Positions 16,860-26,606 of a stretch of DNA of 64,000 bases are shown in pieces. The DNA comes from an uncultured Lachnospiraceae bacterium (GTDB taxonomy: Bacteria; Bacillota; Clostridia; Lachnospirales; Lachnospiraceae): NCBI GenBank assembly GCA_910587105.1, contig CAJUMB010000008.1:1-64000 (forward strand), given 5' to 3'. Below the pieces are notes generated by a model. The model saw only the letters and a list, made by a program, of their open reading frames with translations. It searched no databases and was not told where the DNA came from. The translations under genes were made by a program, and so were the position numbers. The number at the start of each line of letters is the position of its first letter. The stretch's first letter is position 1.

Positions 16860-17840
16860 ATGAAGCGTATCACGCTGGAAGCACTTTTTGCCCAGCATTG
16901 GGACATGACATATGAGGAGCAGTACAGTGATATCCAGAAACAGCTGGAGTCAGGGGCATTAAAGCCGGTGAAGGCTTCCGGTACCAACGGAAAAACCCCG
17001 GCACTGCACCGGGAATACTGGATTGTGGAGGAGAAGAAAGACTACAGTGCTCTCCAGGAAGAATTGAAATACGGCCTGATGCATCTGCTGTCAGTGGATT
17101 ATTATTATTCCCATCCGGAAATATACCAGAAGGACAGGCCATGGGTGCTCATGCTCAATGATTATCTGCTCCATCGGCGGTCTGCCCTCACACACCGGGA
17201 ATCCGTCAATGAGAGGAGTTTTGAGATCTGGAACAGAGAGAAGTTTCTGACAAAGGGTCCGGGCAGGAAGATTCTGAAGCGGTGCGGCCTGGATATGGAG
17301 TTTTTGAACATTTATGGGACCGGGGAGCCTCTGGCCTATTATTCCCATACCAGAGCTGTGCCCCAGAATCTATTGATTTTAGAAAATAAGGACACCTTTT
17401 ACAGCATGCGCCAGCACCTTCTGGCTGGCGGCACTGGCATTCTGGGTGTGGATATGGGGACGTTGATTTATGGCGGGGGCAAAAGAATCCGCCAGTCATT
17501 CCGGGATTTTGAAATCTGCGTGGAACCTTATATGAAGGAAAAAGCCAACACCATCTATTACTTTGGGGATCTGGATTATGAAGGGATTGGCATCTACGAA
17601 GGGCTTGCGGAAATGTTTCAGGGAATGTGGGAGATTGTGCCCTTTTGCCCGGCTTATGAAAAGATGCTGGAGAAAGCAAAGGAGGCCGTCCGGCTTCCGG
17701 AAACCAGTGAGGGGCAGAACCGGAACATATCCGGGAAGTTCTTTTCTTATTTTGATGAAGAAGTACAGAGCAGGATGCTGGAAATTCTGACGGGAGATGT
17801 CTATATTCCCCAGGAAATTATTAATATTACGGATTTGTGA
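16860..17840 (+). CDS. jetD: Wadjet JetD-like protein with Toprim nuclease domain
   Basis: 326 aa. The C-terminal half is a topoVI/Toprim-like domain: the conserved Glu175 in LLILENKD and the acidic motif G236-D-L-D239-Y-E-G fit the metal-binding Glu and DxD of the JetD nuclease (DUF2220-like). In studied Wadjet systems JetD cuts small circular plasmids after the SMC motor JetABC has extruded them. The N-terminal half is probably the DNA-binding arm. The gene leads the cluster (order D-A-B-C), which I associate with Wadjet type III. RBS AAAGGAGA precedes ATG 16860. A repeat element separates it from jetA. Confidence 0.85.
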   Translation: MKRITLEALFAQHWDMTYEEQYSDIQKQLESGALKPVKASGTNGKTPALHREYWIVEEKKDYSALQEELKYGLMHLLSVDYYYSHPEIYQKDRPWVLMLNDYLLHRRSALTHRESVNERSFEIWNREKFLTKGPGRKILKRCGLDMEFLNIYGTGEPLAYYSHTRAVPQNLLILENKDTFYSMRQHLLAGGTGILGVDMGTLIYGGGKRIRQSFRDFEICVEPYMKEKANTIYYFGDLDYEGIGIYEGLAEMFQGMWEIVPFCPAYEKMLEKAKEAVRLPETSEGQNRNISGKFFSYFDEEVQSRMLEILTGDVYIPQEIINITDL

Positions 17841-17867
17841 CAGATAGAAGGGCGCATAGCGGGCTAT

Positions 17868-17944
17868 GTAACCTGAATTTGGCACAAATATCACGCAGAG
17901 CGGGGCCGTGCAGATGGCATGAATGACTTTTGAGACACGCTCTA
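17868..17944 (+). repeat. Dispersed inverted-repeat element, copy B (right arm) inside the Wadjet operon
   Basis: GAATTTGGCACAAATATCACGC begins the arm and TTTTGAGACACGCTCTA (17928-17944) ends it. The first part is the reverse complement of the left arm of copy C, so the complete element would be a long hairpin. No matching left terminal repeat is visible before it, so it is truncated or diverged. It fills the jetD-jetA gap. Confidence 0.75.
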
Positions 17945-17990
17945 AGATTTTGGTGAGTTGACGATAGATAGAAAGGGCAGGCTTGCAGCC

Positions 17991-19592
17991 ATGCAGTTTG
18001 AATTTTTGAAGAATTTTCCCAGAAGAATGAAACATGTGGGCATGTATGCCATTCTGGTTCAGAACAGCGTACAGAAGACCACCTGGAAACAATACGGTTT
18101 TTCCACAGCGGATGAGCAGCTGAATCTTGTGTTTACCGTGATGCTGTATATTATGGAACAGTCCCTGCGGGAAGATGCATGTACCATAGATGATATCGGA
18201 GCATATATTGATACGGTAAATATGCAGTATCTGGAAAAGCAGCTGTCCTATGAGGAATGCAGGCAGCTGGGGGATTTTATTGTAAATAATATTCTGTCCA
18301 ATGAAGGCAGAGTCATGCATTTTGACGGATTTGACTATGACCAGAAAGAATATCGGGTCATACATATCAGCTATGTGGCTAACAGGATTATTTATATTGA
18401 TCAGGAATTAAAACGCACTTCTTACTATCTAACGGACGACGGTTACAGTCTTCTGCTATCTACCCTGGAAATTGAAAACAATATGAAATTGACCATCCAT
18501 GAGATGATTTTTCAGATGCATTTGGAAAAACAGAGTTACGACAAAGCTGTGGATGAGATAAAGAATGTTTTCAATCTCATGCGCATTCAAATGCAGAAAA
18601 TTCAGGAAGCCATGGATAAAATCCGCAGGAATGCACTGGATTATTCGGTGAAAGATTATGAGGAGATTCTGAAAGAAAATCTGGATACCATCCAGGATAC
18701 CAAGAAAAAATTTCAGGAATACCGGGATATGGTGAAGAAAAGGGCCCAGGAACTGGAAGAAGAAAACATCAATGTGAAGCGGCTGAGCAAAAAAGAGGAG
18801 GAAAAACTGGAACATCTCCGTGTGATAGAAGTGTATCTGAACCGGACCATAGATGAGCATCAGAGAATTTTGAACAGTCATTTTGATTTGAAAGCTCTGT
18901 ATACGAAAGAACTGGAGGCATTGTCCCAGTTATCGCTGATTAAGAGGTTTTCTCTTCGGACCCAGTTGTACGATAAGATTCTCCAGGAACCATCTGCATT
19001 GGAAAATCTGGATTATTTTCTGCGTCCTTTATTTAATCGGGAGGCGGGAAAAATTTACAATCTGAACAAGGCATTTCAGCTACAAAAGCCCATACGCAAA
19101 GGGGCAAAAGAGAACCTGGAGGAGGAACTGGATTTTGACCAGGAGGAATGGCAGCAGGAGCAGGAGCGGCTGCGCCGGGAGAAAATGCGCCGGTATAGAG
19201 GAAGCCTGGAGTACCTGCTGGACCAGGCAGCAGAACAGGGAGAGGTTACGCTGGAGCAGATTGGTATACGGGTCCAGGAACAGGAAGGAGAACGGGAGCA
19301 GTTGATTCCCAATGTGGAGATATTCAAGGAAATCATGGTGGAGCTCATTAAAAATCAGGAAATTGATATTCAGGCGCTGAAAAAGGAGCGCAGGGAATTT
19401 ATCCAGGATTCATCAGGGGAGTTTCAGCTCAATGATATGCTGTTGACTCTGCTGGAAAAATGGCCCCATATTCAGAAAATATACATCAGCCGTCTGGAAG
19501 ATGATCAGCTGATAACGTTTGACCACGTCCAGGACGAAAAAGGAACTCAAAAACTGATCCGATGTTCCAATGTGAAAATCAGGCTGGTATAG
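17991..19592 (+). CDS. jetA: Wadjet JetA-like protein (kleisin-role subunit)
   Basis: 533 aa. I recognise the family as the DUF5716/JetA group of Lachnospiraceae Wadjet systems. The N-terminal domain (about 1-180) is probably winged-helix; residues about 185-310 are predominantly charged coiled coil; another Glu/Arg-rich helix lies near 390-420. In known Wadjet complexes JetA is the kleisin that bridges the SMC heads. Start: ATG 17991 chosen; an in-frame TTG at 17958 would add 11 residues and neither has a strong RBS, so the N terminus is uncertain. It is 12 nt upstream of jetB. Confidence 0.83.
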   Translation: MQFEFLKNFPRRMKHVGMYAILVQNSVQKTTWKQYGFSTADEQLNLVFTVMLYIMEQSLREDACTIDDIGAYIDTVNMQYLEKQLSYEECRQLGDFIVNNILSNEGRVMHFDGFDYDQKEYRVIHISYVANRIIYIDQELKRTSYYLTDDGYSLLLSTLEIENNMKLTIHEMIFQMHLEKQSYDKAVDEIKNVFNLMRIQMQKIQEAMDKIRRNALDYSVKDYEEILKENLDTIQDTKKKFQEYRDMVKKRAQELEEENINVKRLSKKEEEKLEHLRVIEVYLNRTIDEHQRILNSHFDLKALYTKELEALSQLSLIKRFSLRTQLYDKILQEPSALENLDYFLRPLFNREAGKIYNLNKAFQLQKPIRKGAKENLEEELDFDQEEWQQEQERLRREKMRRYRGSLEYLLDQAAEQGEVTLEQIGIRVQEQEGEREQLIPNVEIFKEIMVELIKNQEIDIQALKKERREFIQDSSGEFQLNDMLLTLLEKWPHIQKIYISRLEDDQLITFDHVQDEKGTQKLIRCSNVKIRLV

Positions 19593-19604
19593 GAGGTGTG
19601 AAAC

Positions 19605-20315
19605 ATGGCTTATGAATGGGAAGAAATCCGCACCAGCCAGGAGATTTTCTATTATCTGCTGGAGCACCATGAGCTGCGGGAAGACGAAGAACTTCAGATG
19701 TATCAGGCGTACACCCAGCGGGAGGCTGTGCAGAATCTGGTAAAATCTCAGGGGGAAGCGGCAGGCAGCATGATTGAGCGGTACGGGGATGTGATCTATC
19801 TGATTCCCAGGGAGGAAAATAATTTTCTGGGCTATTCCAAAGTCCAGCTGAAAGCTGCTCTGTGCAAATCCGGGGCATCAGATAAAGATTTTTATTTGTC
19901 CCAGTTTGTAATTCTCATTCTTCTGGTGGAGTTTTATGATGGGCAGGGGAGCAGCAGCAAGTCCCGGAATTATATCCGGGTGGGGGAACTGCAGAATTCC
20001 ATTTCCCAGCGGTTGAAAGACGGGGCCGGCGGCGAAGAGGATGAAGAAAAGCAGGGAATTGCCTTTTCCAATATGCTGGAGTCTTATGAGTCCCTCCGCT
20101 CCGATGAAAAAGGTTCCCGGGCGAAGACTACCAAGGAGGGATTCCTTCATCATATTCTGAATTTCCTGCAGAAACAGGGATTGGTGGACTATGTGGAACG
20201 GGATGAGATGATTAAGACAACGAAGAAACTGGATAACTTTATGGATTGGAACCTTCTCAATCAGAATCATTACCAGAGGGTGCTGCGGGTGTTAGGAGAG
20301 ACAGAAGATGAGTAA
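19605..20315 (+). CDS. jetB: Wadjet JetB-like protein (DUF6063-like, KITE-role subunit)
   Basis: 236 aa, soluble, with no membrane segment. It fits the small second subunit between JetA and the SMC gene, in the role of the MukE/KITE proteins that bind the kleisin. RBS AGGAGGTG precedes ATG 19605. The end overlaps the SMC gene by 8 bp, showing tight translational coupling. The family name DUF6063 is from memory. Confidence 0.83.
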   Translation: MAYEWEEIRTSQEIFYYLLEHHELREDEELQMYQAYTQREAVQNLVKSQGEAAGSMIERYGDVIYLIPREENNFLGYSKVQLKAALCKSGASDKDFYLSQFVILILLVEFYDGQGSSSKSRNYIRVGELQNSISQRLKDGAGGEEDEEKQGIAFSNMLESYESLRSDEKGSRAKTTKEGFLHHILNFLQKQGLVDYVERDEMIKTTKKLDNFMDWNLLNQNHYQRVLRVLGETEDE

Positions 20316-23300
20316 AATCAATGCGGTGCGCTTTATCAATCTAAATTACAATAATCAGGCGATTCACATCAGTGACGAGACCCTTTATCTCAATGGGGAG
20401 AGTACGCTGATTTCTCTGAGAAACGGAGGTGGAAAGTCTGTTCTGGTGCAGATGCTGACAGCGCCGTTTGTCCACAAAAGATATCGGGATGCGAAAGACC
20501 GACCCTTTGAAAGCTATTTTTCCACAGCAAAGCCCTCGTTCATACTGGTGGAGTGGGCGCTGGACCAGGGGGCGGGCTGCGTACTCACCGGAATGATGGT
20601 GCGGAGAAGCCAGGAGGCAGGGGAACAAGTGTCGGAAAACCTGGAGATGGTGAATTTTATCAGCGAATACCGGGAGCCCTGTCTTTGGGACATCCACCAT
20701 CTGCCGGTGGTGGAAAAGGGAAAGAAAGAGATACGGCTGAAAAGCTTCAGCGCCTGCTGTCAGCTGTTTGAGTCGTATAAAAAAGAGCGTTCGGTACAGT
20801 TTTTCTGCTATGATATGATTCAGCCTGCCCAGTCCCGGCAGTATTTTGAAAAACTGAGAGAATATCAGATTCATTATAAAGAGTGGGAGACCATTATCAA
20901 AAAAATCAACCTGAAAGAGTCCGGTCTGTCGGAACTTTTCAATGACTGCAGGGATGAGAAGGGGCTGGTGGAAAAATGGTTTCTGGAGGCTGTGGAGAGC
21001 AAGCTGAATAAAGAGAAAAACCGGATGAAAGAATTCCAGTCCATACTGGAGAAATATGTGGGGCAGTATAAAGACAACCAGTCCAAGATCCAGCAGAGAG
21101 ATACGGTCCGCCGCTTTAAACAGGAAGCGGTGCAGATTCAGGAGAAAGCCGAGAGTTATCTGGCAGCAGCAGACAGTGAACAGAAGCAGGAAAACCGGAT
21201 TATTTCCTTTGCGCAGATTATGGGCAGTCTGCGGGACAGCACCGGGAAGGAGCATGAACAGGCGCTGGAACAGATTCGGGAGATACGCAGGAAGCTGGAC
21301 CGTGTGGCCTACGAGAAACTATCTGCAGAATTCTATCAGTATCAGGAAGACCAAAAGTATCATGTGAGTAACCGGGAAATGCTGGAAATGGAGCAGGAGG
21401 CTCTGGAAAAGGAGGTAAGGGAAACAGAAAAGAAACTCCATCTGTTAGTCTGCGCAAAATGGCAGGCTTCTGTAGATGAAGAGAAAAAGGAATGGGATGT
21501 GGCCAGGGAAAAGCTTTCCCTGCACAGGAAAAAGGTGCAGGATCTGGAGCCAGAGCAAAAGGGCCTGGGATACACCTTAAAATGTTATTATCAGGAACGG
21601 CTGGAGGATAACCGGACAAAGGAAGAAAAAAACCAGCAGGAGAACAATCGGATTTCCCAGGAAATGCGCCAGGAAAAAGAAAAATCAGAGACACTGCGCC
21701 AGGAGATGCTGGAGGCTGTGTCTAGACAGGGGGCCTTGAGTTCTCAGGCGGACGTATATGACCAACAGGAGGAAAACTATAATACCCGCTATCAGGAGCA
21801 GCTGGTCCGCAATATTCTGGGCGAGTACGAACCGGGAGCTCTGGAAAACCGGATGTGTGCCTATGAGAAGGAACTGGAGGAAGCCATCCGAAAAAAGTCG
21901 GACAGGAGAAAGAACCTGGAAAATCTGGGCAAAGAACAGCATAGACTGGAACGGGAGCTGGAGGATTTCCGGGAAGAACTGTTGTGCGCACGAAACCAGA
22001 AAGAACAGCAGGAAGCCAGACTGGAACTGTTTACGCAGGAGTTAAAGGAGCGGCGGACGATTCTGCAGTATCTGGATTTGGAAGAAGATGCACTATTTGA
22101 CTTGGAAAAGATTATAGATGTGTCTGGCCGGAAACTTGCGGAGATATCCAATATCCGCCGGAATCTGGAGAAGGAGGAGAATGTTCTCCAGAAAGAGTAC
22201 ATTCGTCTGACCCAGGGGAAGGTGCTGGAGCTGCCCGAGGAATTTGTCTCTATGCTGCAGGAGTTGGGAATTCCCATCACTTATGGGATGGAGTGGCTGA
22301 AGAAGAACGGCTACCCGGAAGAAGAAAACAAGAAATTGGTGGACAGCCATCCGTTTCTTCCCTATGCCCTGTTGTTATCCAGGCAGGACTTGGAAAAATT
22401 GTCCCGCCATGCCGGGGAAGTCTACACCTCTTTTCCCGTTCCCATTCTGCTGAGGGAACAGCTGAATGAAAGAGAAGAGGCGCCTTTTTCACCAGTGGTC
22501 TGTCTGCCCCAGGTGAGCTTTTACATGTTGTTTAATCAGAATCTGCTCAATGAAACAAAGCTGCAGCAGCTTGTGCAGGAGAAAGAGAGACAGATTGAAA
22601 AGGTACAGGAATCCATCAGAATCCGGGAGGATGAATACCGGGAATATTTTGCCAGACAAGAGAAAGTAAAAAATCAGGCTGTAGATAAAAAAGAGTACGA
22701 GAAAACCCTGAAAGCGGTGAAAGATCTGGAGGCACAGATTTTACAGCTGGACGGACAGCTAAGAGACACGGCACAGAAGATTTCCAGGGGAAAGGAAGAA
22801 AGGGAGAAGCTGGAACAGACGGTGAAACAGCTGGAGAGGGAAATAGACAGACAGAATTTCCGTCTGGAGGATTACCGCAGTCTGTGCCAGGCATACCAGA
22901 AATACCAGGAGTGCAGACGGCAGCTGGAGCAGTGTCAGAGACAAAAGGAGAGGCTCCAGAACAGACTGCAGATTTCAAAAAATATTCTTGAGGAGCTTAC
23001 GCAGAGACAGCGTACTCTGGATGCGGACCGGGAAAGCCTGCGGATGGAGAGGCAGGAGCTGGGACACAGCCTGCGCCAGTACGAAGCCTATGAAGAAGGA
23101 GAGTTACAAAGGGGTGATATCCGTGAGCTGGAGGCCAGATACCAGGCAATTACCTCAGGAATGACGCTGGAAATCAAAGAACTGGAGAGACAACAGCAAA
23201 ATGCCTCCAGGAGGTATGAGAATGCCCGGGAAGAGCTGCAGTCACTTCAGAAGAAATACCATTTGGAAGACGGTGAATGGGATGGAATGTTATACAACAG

Positions 23301-24705
23301 CAAAGAGGAATCCCATCTGGAGATTATCTGCGAAGACAAAAAGGAGAAGATTCGGAAGAAGAATCAGCTGTGGAATGACGAGAAAACAGCTATTGTGGTC
23401 CTGGAGGGGAACATGCAGTCCTGTAGGAAGAAGATTCAGGAAGAGTGCAGGGAGGGGGAACCTCTGCCCCGGGAAGACATTCAGGCACAGGATTACGATG
23501 CTGTGAAAAATCAGCTTCATTTTCAGGAAAAAGAAGCGCAGAAAACGGCAGATATCCTTCAGGCCCGTCTGATCAGCTACGATGAGAATCTGACTGCCCT
23601 GGCGGAATATACAGTTATGGAGGCAAAAGAGGAAGCGGCCTGGGAGCAGGATTTCGGAGGGATGAGCGGGGAAGCGCTCAGGACCTTTAAAGGTATCCTG
23701 CTGAGAGATTATAATCAGAAATCAAAAGAGCGCCAGGAGGCCAGAGACAGTTTGGTGTATGTGCTGAATCAGACTGCACGTCTGGAGGATTTCCAGGAGG
23801 ATTCCTATCGGAAACCTTTGGAGTCTATGATTGAGCTGAGCGCCCATCCGGAACAGGTCCTGCAGCAGTTGTCTGTTACACTTTTGTCGTATGACAATCT
23901 GATGGAAAAGCTGGAGGTAGACATTTCCCTGGTGGAAAAAGAAAAAGAGCGGATTGTAGAACTTCTCCAGGAATATGTCTGGGAAGTTCATCAGAATCTG
24001 GGCAGGATTGACCGCAATTCTACAATTACCATCCGGGAAAAGCCGGTAAAAATGCTGAAGATCCAGTTGCCGGGATGGGAAGAAAATGAGAAAATGTATC
24101 TGCTGCATCTAAATGATTTTATTGATGAAGTCACAAGAAAAGGTCTGGGATTATTTGAGAAGAATGAAAATGCCCAGGAATACTTTGGCACGCAGATTAC
24201 TACAAGAAATCTATATGATGGGGTAGTGGGGATTGGAAATGTGCAGATCCGCCTTTATAAAATTGAGGCACTAAGGGAGTATGCGATCACCTGGACAGAA
24301 GTGGCGCGTAATTCCGGCGGGGAAGGATTTCTCTCTGCATTTGTGATTCTATCCAGCCTCCTCCATTATATGCGGAAAGACGATTCTGATATTTTGGCAG
24401 ATAGAAATGAGGGGAAAGTTCTGCTGATGGATAATCCGTTTGCCCAGACCAATGCGGCCCATCTGCTGAAACCACTGATGGATGTGGCAAAGAAGACGAA
24501 TACCCAGCTGATTTGTCTGACGGGGCTGGGAGGAGAATCTATTTATCACCGGTTCGATAATATCTATGTGCTGAATCTGCTGGCGGCCAGCCTGCGTACA
24601 GGAATGCAGTATCTGAAAGCAGACCATCTGCAGGGCGCTGAGCCGGAGACGATGATCGTATCCAGGGTACAGGCGGTCCAACAGCAGGAACTGCCGTTGT
24701 TTTGA
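20308..24705 (+). CDS. jetC: Wadjet JetC-like SMC/MukB-type ATPase
   Basis: 1465 aa. Walker A is R38-N-G-G-G-K43-S; two very long coiled-coil arms (about 230-620 and 760-1110, rich in Glu/Gln/Lys/Arg) flank a hinge-like globular region (about 640-750). The ABC signature is N1335-S-G-G-E-G and Walker B is V-L-L-M-D1375-N1376-P-F. It would act as the DNA-loop-extruding motor that recognises small circular plasmids. The residue after the Walker B Asp is Asn where most SMC ATPases have the catalytic Glu. Last gene of the jet cluster, 14 nt before the protease gene. Confidence 0.88.
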   Translation: MSKINAVRFINLNYNNQAIHISDETLYLNGESTLISLRNGGGKSVLVQMLTAPFVHKRYRDAKDRPFESYFSTAKPSFILVEWALDQGAGCVLTGMMVRRSQEAGEQVSENLEMVNFISEYREPCLWDIHHLPVVEKGKKEIRLKSFSACCQLFESYKKERSVQFFCYDMIQPAQSRQYFEKLREYQIHYKEWETIIKKINLKESGLSELFNDCRDEKGLVEKWFLEAVESKLNKEKNRMKEFQSILEKYVGQYKDNQSKIQQRDTVRRFKQEAVQIQEKAESYLAAADSEQKQENRIISFAQIMGSLRDSTGKEHEQALEQIREIRRKLDRVAYEKLSAEFYQYQEDQKYHVSNREMLEMEQEALEKEVRETEKKLHLLVCAKWQASVDEEKKEWDVAREKLSLHRKKVQDLEPEQKGLGYTLKCYYQERLEDNRTKEEKNQQENNRISQEMRQEKEKSETLRQEMLEAVSRQGALSSQADVYDQQEENYNTRYQEQLVRNILGEYEPGALENRMCAYEKELEEAIRKKSDRRKNLENLGKEQHRLERELEDFREELLCARNQKEQQEARLELFTQELKERRTILQYLDLEEDALFDLEKIIDVSGRKLAEISNIRRNLEKEENVLQKEYIRLTQGKVLELPEEFVSMLQELGIPITYGMEWLKKNGYPEEENKKLVDSHPFLPYALLLSRQDLEKLSRHAGEVYTSFPVPILLREQLNEREEAPFSPVVCLPQVSFYMLFNQNLLNETKLQQLVQEKERQIEKVQESIRIREDEYREYFARQEKVKNQAVDKKEYEKTLKAVKDLEAQILQLDGQLRDTAQKISRGKEEREKLEQTVKQLEREIDRQNFRLEDYRSLCQAYQKYQECRRQLEQCQRQKERLQNRLQISKNILEELTQRQRTLDADRESLRMERQELGHSLRQYEAYEEGELQRGDIRELEARYQAITSGMTLEIKELERQQQNASRRYENAREELQSLQKKYHLEDGEWDGMLYNSKEESHLEIICEDKKEKIRKKNQLWNDEKTAIVVLEGNMQSCRKKIQEECREGEPLPREDIQAQDYDAVKNQLHFQEKEAQKTADILQARLISYDENLTALAEYTVMEAKEEAAWEQDFGGMSGEALRTFKGILLRDYNQKSKERQEARDSLVYVLNQTARLEDFQEDSYRKPLESMIELSAHPEQVLQQLSVTLLSYDNLMEKLEVDISLVEKEKERIVELLQEYVWEVHQNLGRIDRNSTITIREKPVKMLKIQLPGWEENEKMYLLHLNDFIDEVTRKGLGLFEKNENAQEYFGTQITTRNLYDGVVGIGNVQIRLYKIEALREYAITWTEVARNSGGEGFLSAFVILSSLLHYMRKDDSDILADRNEGKVLLMDNPFAQTNAAHLLKPLMDVAKKTNTQLICLTGLGGESIYHRFDNIYVLNLLAASLRTGMQYLKADHLQGAEPETMIVSRVQAVQQQELPLF

Positions 24706-24719
24706 AAGGAGCTTTGAAA

Positions 24720-26606
24720 ATGAATAGGAAATTGCTGCTGTGGCTTTTGCTTATCATATGGTTTCCGGCAGGGATGCAGACAGTAAAAGCAGCAGAACGC
24801 TCAAGTACGCAGGTGAGGGAAACCAGGAACTTTGAGGAATTTTCAGATGCAGCGTCCAGACTGGCAGCCAGTTATGAAACCATGGGAATAAAGAGCCGGG
24901 GAAGCAAAGGCTCTTTTGCTTCTGGGCGTTTGATTGTGAAAGCGGACGGGAATTTTCAGCCGGGCGGCTGCGGCGCTCTGGAGGCGGTGAAAAGCCCAGA
25001 CCATACATATTTGCTGCAGTATGACAAAGCCGAAAAGGCAGAGAAGGCATTGGCACATATCAAGAAACAGACAGGCGTAACATATGCTGAACTGGATGAA
25101 TATGTGGAATGCAGTGCAATGGATGAAAGAATGACCGCAGATGCGGTTTCCTGGGGCGTAAGTGCTATGGGAGCAGATAAATATGCAGAGTATGTAGATG
25201 CGGTCACTTCCCGGAAAATCAAAGTGGCAGTTGTAGATTCTGGGGTGAGCAGACATTCCAAGCTGTCCAAAAGGCTTGTGAAAGGATATAATTTTATCAG
25301 CCGGAACAACAATGTATCCGATCCCATTGGTCATGGCACCCATGTGGCTGGAACAATCGCAGACTGTACGCCAGGGCTGAAAGTGAAAATCATGCCCGTG
25401 AGGGTGATGAACAGCCGGGGCGGTGGTTATACATCTATTATTGGCTTGGGAATTCAATATGCGGTTAAACACGGGGCAAAAGTGATTAACCTGAGTCTGG
25501 GCGGAGCCCACAGCAAGTATATGGATGAACAGATTTCCCATGCAGTAAAAAAAGGAGTCACTGTAGTTGCAGCTTCCGGAAATGAGAACCGCAATACCTC
25601 CCAATCATGTCCAGCCCATCTGAAAAAAGCGATTGTAGTGGGAGCGGTGGATCAGTATAACAGACGTGCCTATTTTTCCAATTATGGGAAATCACTGGAT
25701 GTTGTGGCGCCGGGAGTGAATATCATAAGCACAGTGCCAGGCGGATACAAATCAGACAGTGGAACTTCCATGGCGGCGCCCCATGTGTCCGCTGCAGCGG
25801 CCATGTATAAGCTGGTGTACCCAAAGAAAAAGCCTGCCGCCATTGAGAAGCTGGTAAAAAAACATGTGAAAGACCTGGGGACCAAAGGGTGGGATAAATA
25901 TTATGGCAGAGGGATTCCCAGACTGGCTCCGCTGGCAGTTCCGGTAAAGATCGCCCTGAATAAAAAGAAGCTGGCCATTGGAACCGGACAGCAGACAACT
26001 TTGAAAGTGTCATTTACACCCAGCACGGCATACAAAAAGACAATAAAGTGGAAAAGCAGCAATAGCACCGTGGCACGTGTGGACAGCAAGGGCGTGGTAA
26101 CCGGAAGGAAAGCCGGCACGGCAGTGATCACAGCCAAAACTTATAATGGAAAGAAAGCTGTCTGTAAAGTCACGGTGAAAAAATCATCTGGCAGCGTACA
26201 GCCAGGGAATGAAGTGTCAGTCAAAACGGGGCAGCAGTACTATTCCTGTAAAATCGGTGAGCAGCTCGTGGTAGATGTTACCCTGAATCTGAAAGAAGCT
26301 ATCCGCCCGAATGTCTTCCAGCATGTGTTATATTGCGGCTATCTGGATGGGGAAAGCCTGACGTGGATGGGGATTGGGGCTTACGATATTGATGGAAGCA
26401 CCTATCTGAAGCCCCGCTGGGAAGGATCTGCAAAGGTGACGAATCTGTGGGTGAGCGGACAGCAGGCACAGCTGAGGCTTTCTTTTGATACATCTGCCAT
26501 GACGGCAGGAAGGCAGTTGTTTCGGGCCAGTATTTTCCCATATGCCGGTTTTCCATCAGGCAAAAGTTTAGCCGATTATCCGTTTATTGTGGAGCTGCAG
26601 CCATGA
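24720..26606 (+). CDS. Secreted subtilisin-like serine protease with Ig-like (Big2) domain
   Basis: 628 aa. A signal peptide (about 1-26, ending VKAA) precedes an I9-like propeptide (about 60-135) and an S8 domain with catalytic D173 (VVDSG), H205 (GHGTHVAG) and S350 (SGTSMAAPH). A Big2-like domain (about 405-490, ending GTAVITAK...KVTV) and a C-terminal beta-rich region follow. It probably matures outside the cell. ATG 24720 follows AAAGGAG immediately after the jetC stop; the TTG at 24702 is within jetC. Cotranscription with jetC looks likely, yet an exported protease has no known Wadjet role. Confidence 0.9.
   Translation: MNRKLLLWLLLIIWFPAGMQTVKAAERSSTQVRETRNFEEFSDAASRLAASYETMGIKSRGSKGSFASGRLIVKADGNFQPGGCGALEAVKSPDHTYLLQYDKAEKAEKALAHIKKQTGVTYAELDEYVECSAMDERMTADAVSWGVSAMGADKYAEYVDAVTSRKIKVAVVDSGVSRHSKLSKRLVKGYNFISRNNNVSDPIGHGTHVAGTIADCTPGLKVKIMPVRVMNSRGGGYTSIIGLGIQYAVKHGAKVINLSLGGAHSKYMDEQISHAVKKGVTVVAASGNENRNTSQSCPAHLKKAIVVGAVDQYNRRAYFSNYGKSLDVVAPGVNIISTVPGGYKSDSGTSMAAPHVSAAAAMYKLVYPKKKPAAIEKLVKKHVKDLGTKGWDKYYGRGIPRLAPLAVPVKIALNKKKLAIGTGQQTTLKVSFTPSTAYKKTIKWKSSNSTVARVDSKGVVTGRKAGTAVITAKTYNGKKAVCKVTVKKSSGSVQPGNEVSVKTGQQYYSCKIGEQLVVDVTLNLKEAIRPNVFQHVLYCGYLDGESLTWMGIGAYDIDGSTYLKPRWEGSAKVTNLWVSGQQAQLRLSFDTSAMTAGRQLFRASIFPYAGFPSGKSLADYPFIVELQP

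Noticed and set aside
17496..18365. 289-aa reading frame on the minus strand over jetD/jetA
   Set aside because: It crosses the end of jetD, the repeat and the start of jetA in antisense, has low-complexity His/Ile-rich composition and no ribosome site.
20341..21255. 304-aa minus-strand frame inside jetC
   Set aside because: Antisense shadow of the SMC gene; Leu/Phe/His-rich with no domain and no start signal.
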